From Casuarina equisetifolia (taxonomy: Eukaryota; Streptophyta; Magnoliopsida; Fagales; Casuarinaceae): 64,000 bases of DNA. How positions within the stretch are numbered: the stretch's first letter is position 1; every line of letters starts with the position of its first letter. A program made the position numbers and the translations under genes. Of the stretch, positions 60,047 to 64,000 are shown piece by piece. The notes below the pieces were generated by a model. It ran no database searches. It had not been told where the DNA came from and worked only from the letters and a program-made list of their open reading frames with translations. The stretch lies in the NCBI GenBank assembly GCA_028551475.1, contig CM052358.1, positions 14,987,938 to 15,051,937 of the forward strand, given 5' to 3'.

Positions 60047-62091
60047 TGTTAAGGACTTGATTGGGTTGTATCATAACGATTGATATAGTGGAGATTTGGG
60101 TGGACTCCGTGATCGGTCCCGTAGTTTTTTTATCCTTCACATTGGAGGAGTTTTTCCACGTAGAAATTCTTTTGTGTTGACTGTGATTTGATTATTTTAC
60201 TTGTGATTCGAATACATCGTTGGTGTTTTAGTATTTCCTCATAGGTTCTAGCCATAACTAATGAACTCTTAGTAAGTTTCCATTGTCCATTATTGAAGAT
60301 ATTGCAAAAACCTTCATCATCAAGTTGTCCGGTAGAAATCAAATTCAAGCGAATTTCTGGTACATGTCTAACATTCTTGAGAACCAACTTAGATCCATTA
60401 CGAGTCTCCAAGCATACATCTCCCATACCTGCAACTTTAGCCAAGCAATCATTACCCATCTTCAATGTGCCAAAGTTTCCAGGAATATAAGAAGTAAAGA
60501 ACTCCCTCTTGGAAGTAATATGAAGAGAAGCACCACTATCAATTACCCAACTTGTCTCATTGCTTGCAAAATTCACATTATTATCATAGCACACAATAAC
60601 AAGTTCATTAGTAGCTGCTGCAACTCGATCATTATCATTGTTGTCCTTCTTCTCCTTACTTTCATTAACTTTCTTTTTCTCATTTCTACCTTTACCATTT
60701 TTCTTTTCATTTTTCAGCTGGAAGCAATTTTTCTTGATATGACCCATCTTGCCACAATGATGGCACTCTACATTTTTATGTCATGATCTAGACTTACTTC
60801 GACTTTTGTTATAACCTCTCGGACCTCTACTATGACTTCTCCCCCTATTTTCAACAACCAAAGCTTCAGAATGAGACAAAGAAAGAGTCTTCTTTGTATT
60901 TGTTTCAGGCCAAGATTTCCAAGAACACTTGTAATGTAGTAGAAGATGGAAATGCAAGTGCTTTATGGCATAAAAGATTAAGTCACATGAGTGAGAAGGG
61001 CATGAATGTGTTGGCAAAGAAGAACTTGTTATCTGGGATTAAGAGTGCAAAACTTGAGAAGTGTGCACATTGTTTAGCTGGAAAACAGAAAAGAGTTTCA
61101 TTCTATAGTCACCCTCCTTCAAGAAAATCAGATTTCTTGGAGTTAGTACACTCAGATGTTTGTGGCCCAGTCAACCCGAGGACGCTTGGTGGAGCATCCT
61201 ACTTTGTGACCTTTATTGATGACTACTCAAGAAAGGTTTGGGTTTATGTTTTGATGTCAAAAGATCAAGTGCTAGATGTATTTAAGCAATTTCAAGTTTC
61301 AGTAGAGCGGCAAACTGGAAAGAAGTTGAAATGCATTCGATCAGACAATGGTGGTGAGTACATTGGACCATTTGATGAGTATTGTAGGCAACATGGTATT
61401 CGACATCAGAAGACACCTCCAAAAACACCTCAATTGAATGGTATAGCGGAAAGAATGAACAGGACATTGGTTGAGAGAGTTAGATACATGATTTCAAATG
61501 CTAACCTGCCAAAGACATTTTGGGGTGAGGCATTACTTACAGCAGCTTATGTTATCAATCTATCTCCAACTGTTGCTTTAGATGGTGATGTGCCAGATAG
61601 AGTTTGGTTTGGCAAGGATGTTTCCTATAACTATCTAAGAGTATTTGGTTGCAAAGCATTTGTTCATATTCGGGGACTTATTATTGGGTCCAATTAGGGT
61701 AATGTGGCCCTAAGGTTTAAAAGAAAAAATATATGGTTTTTTCTTTAAGAGAATAGGTGAGTGGCCGTCAAAAGAAAAAAGAGAGAGAGAAAAGAAAAGA
61801 GCAGAATTTCGCAGGAATTAGAGGCCCTGCGCAGCAGTTGATCAAACATTTGATCAAGGACGATACGTGGTCCGATTGAGCTGATTTTTTGTCAGCAAGT
61901 TCGGGATTGGGTGTTCTTCATTGTGAACGGTTGGATCGTCGTTTGGAGCTCTTGAAGTTAGCAGATTATGGTCGAAAATCTGGGTGATATTTCTCCAACT
62001 TTTCTTGGTTAAGTTGTTATTTACAACTTGTTCTTCACTATTTATTGGTGATTCTATTGTTGTTGAATCAGTAAATCTTTGTCCTGTTGCT
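60047..62091. mobile_element. Rearranged copia-derived insertion with permuted LTR pieces
   Basis: 2045 bp made of pieces of the Tork-like family found at 40914-46419: an inner-to-3' LTR piece (60047-60248), a gag/protease piece in reverse orientation (about 60250-60880), an integrase piece in forward orientation (about 60890-61667), and a 5'-to-inner LTR piece (61668-62091). Its outer ends lie in the middle of the LTR and are only about two bases apart on the LTR map. Host DNA on both sides carries GCCTT, and the paralogous site near 58106-58110 has it once, so this is a single insertion with a 5-bp target duplication. It is a broken fossil. Confidence 0.88.
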
Positions 62092-62501
62092 GCCTTAATA
62101 AGATCCGTTTGAGTTGTTGTGTCAGCGAAATGTTGTAAAATTAAAATCTGTCACAAGAAGGGCTGATTTAAATTATATATAATTATTATTCAATTCGGAG
62201 CATAAATGGATTTTTCCTAACAAAAATTGTGCTTTCCCCCAAAAAAATTAATTAGCAAACTTTTAGATTCTGAAAATTAGTGATTCTTCCTCTGTTTTCT
62301 TCAGTAGAAACTACTTGTATACGCTCGAGTGCGGTATATAAAGGGTTATGGAATGCATCCGCGCACGTTTATACAAAGTGCAAAGAAAACAGAGTTGGAA
62401 GCAAGCAAGAAAGCAGAGGGAAACAGAAAAAAGAAGACCAAGAATTGCAGAACAAGATGAGAAGAAGGTCGAAAGAAAAGCAGCAGAGTTGCCATGCCGT
62501 C
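62092..62501 (+). promoter_or_regulatory. Proximal promoter and 5' UTR of GDSL copy 2
   Basis: Continues the duplicated promoter to the right of the insertion. It includes GAAGGGCTGATTTAAA-like text shared with copy 1 and a TATA box at 62335-62342. The insertion lies about 240 bases upstream of the TATA box. Confidence 0.7.
62335..62342 (+). promoter_or_regulatory. TATA box of GDSL copy 2
   Basis: TATATAAA, 160 bases before the ATG at 62502, leaving room for a 5' UTR of about 130 bases. The corresponding stretch is deleted in copy 1. Confidence 0.65.
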
Positions 62502-63723
62502 ATGGCAAAGGGGTTGGGCCTCGCTCATCTTCTAGTAGTCTTGATGTGGTTCATCGGCGTAGCAAATGGGAAACATGCAGAGATGCCTCCGGGCAAAAGT
62601 GTTTCCAATGTGACGGCACTTTATCTATTGGGGGACTCTTCTGTTGATTGCGGAGACAACACTCCTTTCTACCCTATGCTTCACCGGAATCTTTCTTTGT
62701 ATCCCTGCAATGGATCCGATGGAAATCTTCTTCCTCATCTTCTTGGTACCTCTTTCTCTCTTGAAACTACAAAGTGTTCGTCTGCATTCTTTTTCTTTTT
62801 TCAGAGCGAACCTCGACTTTGTTGAACGAACTGGAATTAGTCTTATTATCTTCGTTTCTTGTTCCAATCCGCAACATTTCCGACTATCACTTCTATACTC
62901 ATTCAAAAGCAATAAAAGATCTGTTCAATGATAGGGAATGACTAGAATCACTTCGAAGGCCTGTAAATGACCCAAGAACTTGGTCTATCTCTTCATGTTA
63001 TACAGTGATGTTAGTAAATTAGAGCTTAAATTTGAATTGGGGTTGCTAATTTAGCAGTAAATAAGGTGATCATTTTTATGGATGCTGCAGCTAAGAAGAT
63101 GGGTTTACTAAGCAGTCGACCATTCTACAGACAAAACGGATCGATCGAAGAGCTCCTACCTGGCATGAACTTCGGCGCAGCAGAAGCAACAATCATGAAC
63201 CCCGGCAGCCAGAGCCACCAGTCTCTGAACCAACAACTACGTCAGGTTTTTGAGACCTTGCAGTTGATGAATCTGCAATTTGGTGAGGGTGGTGTTGAGC
63301 GTTTTATCAGGTCCTCTGTAATCTACTTATCCTTTGGCAAAGATGATTACATTGATCTCTTCCTCCGTAATTCCTCGGGAGTGATGCGTAAGTTTAGCAG
63401 CCAAGAATTTGCTCACATTTTGGTGAACCAGATGAGACGCGTTATTAGGAACCTTTACAACGCTAATTTCAGGAAGATAATATTCATGGGAATACTGCCT
63501 TTGGGATGCACGCCGCGTTCGATGTGGGAGTGGCATCACGCTACTGCTGGAGAAGACCACAGAAGGGGATGTATTGGGGAGATCAATGAGATGGTTTTAG
63601 AGTACAATATAATGCTGGAGAACCACATTGGGGAGTTTAACTCCAAGTTTCCTGATGCACATATCGTCTTCTGCGATGTGTACCATGCCATTATGAAGAT
63701 CATGACCAGACCCAGACAGTACG
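62502..63723 (+). CDS. GDSL esterase/lipase, copy 2 (exons 1 and 2; 3' end outside the window)
   Basis: Exon 1 62502-62745, intron 62746-63090 (GT..AG; CTTG before GTACC, then CTGCAG), exon 2 63091-63723, with another donor (GGTATG) at 63724. Splicing restores LLAKKMG, as in relatives. The first 292 residues comprise a signal peptide (MAKGLGLAHLLVVLMWFIGV, cleavage near residue 23), block I LGDSSVDCG with the catalytic Ser at about residue 46, block II NFGAAEA (about 108-114), and block III SFGKDDY (about 162-168), where the usual GxND reads GKDD. GCTPRSMWEW and FCDVYHAIM follow. The block V DxxH dyad must lie in the missing exon; family members are about 360-390 residues. It is secreted and probably hydrolyses acyl or acetyl esters of cell-wall, cuticle or lipid substrates; the substrate is unknown. 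An upstream in-frame ATG (62457) is less likely because it would mask the signal peptide. Confidence 0.85.
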
Positions 63724-64000
63724 GTATGAAACTTCCCTCCCAAAATTCATACCAAACTTCATTCTTAGCTAATGTGCACTGCCAAAGGGTTTGGAACGAA
63801 ATGGTTTACTTGTACAATAAAGGAATACTACCTGATTTGGATTCCCACTAGATTGAAGAATTTCTGCCCCATAACCATCAATTTTTTACCCAATGTTTGG
63901 ACCATAAGGATCTTGCTATTTTATAGTAAACCTTCAAGTGACTCAGAAATTTTTAGATGCTGATTCTAAAACTCAACTAGAAAAATGGAGAGTAGATTGC
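63724..64000 (+). other. Intron 2 of GDSL copy 2, running off the window
   Basis: Begins with GTATGAAAC after the exon ending RPRQYG. The frame stays open to a stop at 63849-63851, but that extension (for example NSYQTSFLANVHCQRVWNEM) lacks the C-terminal GDSL features, so retained-intron reading is likely. No third exon was recognised before the window ends. Confidence 0.6.

Noticed and set aside
62280-62501. N-terminal extension of GDSL copy 2 by up to 74 residues
   Set aside because: It lacks an ATG at its start, runs through the TATA box, and would bury the signal peptide that starts at 62502.
1-64000. CRISPR arrays, operons or a defence island
   Set aside because: Gene types, introns, LTR elements and tRNA primer sites all indicate a plant nuclear genome; no regularly spaced short repeats with unique spacers were seen.

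Overview
The window looks like nuclear DNA of a flowering plant, most likely a woody eudicot, though the species cannot be named from sequence alone. It is AT-rich. The host genes are plant-specific families: a hyccin, an F-box/WD40 protein, DC1-domain proteins and GDSL lipases. The rest is dominated by Ty1/copia and Ty3/Athila-type LTR elements of different ages, plus host-gene fragments. I see no operons, CRISPR arrays or bacterial features.

Layout. 0.4-7.2 kb is gene space: a single-exon hyccin gene (minus) and an F-box/WD40 gene (plus) that diverge around a short G-patch-like gene fragment. 7.9-13.8 kb holds an LTR-like remnant, a degenerate minisatellite, a solo Athila LTR with a perfect target-site duplication, and remnants of a Ty3 and a Ty1 element. 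14.6-20 kb is DC1 gene 1 with an upstream array of ~575-bp tandem repeats. 20.8-24.8 kb is a short-LTR-like unit with no pol but pieces of host transporter genes. 25.3-31.2 kb is an old Ty1/copia copy, and 31.5-32.1 kb a UGT fragment. 32.2-38.3 kb is a young, gag-only Athila-type element with two LTRs. 40.5-48.0 kb is DC1 gene 2, a tandem paralogue of gene 1 split by a young Tork/Tnt1-like copia element at an exact 5-bp duplication. 48.7-56.9 kb is an old copia gag remnant that received a very young, whole-looking copia element with near-identical LTRs. 57.9-64 kb is a tandem pair of GDSL esterase genes. Copy 1 is dead. Copy 2 looks intact as far as the window reaches, but its promoter carries a rearranged 2-kb copia-derived insertion.

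How the parts relate. The hyccin gene should act in the plasma-membrane PI4K-alpha1 complex and the F-box/WD40 gene in an SCF ubiquitin ligase. The two are, as I recall, also neighbours in Arabidopsis. The DC1 and GDSL pairs show the same history: local duplication including the promoter, decay or insertional loss of one copy, and retroelements piling up between copies. The most unusual structures are the circularly permuted, internally inverted copia insertion at 60047-62091 and the short-LTR-like unit at 20.8-24.8 kb that carries host gene pieces.
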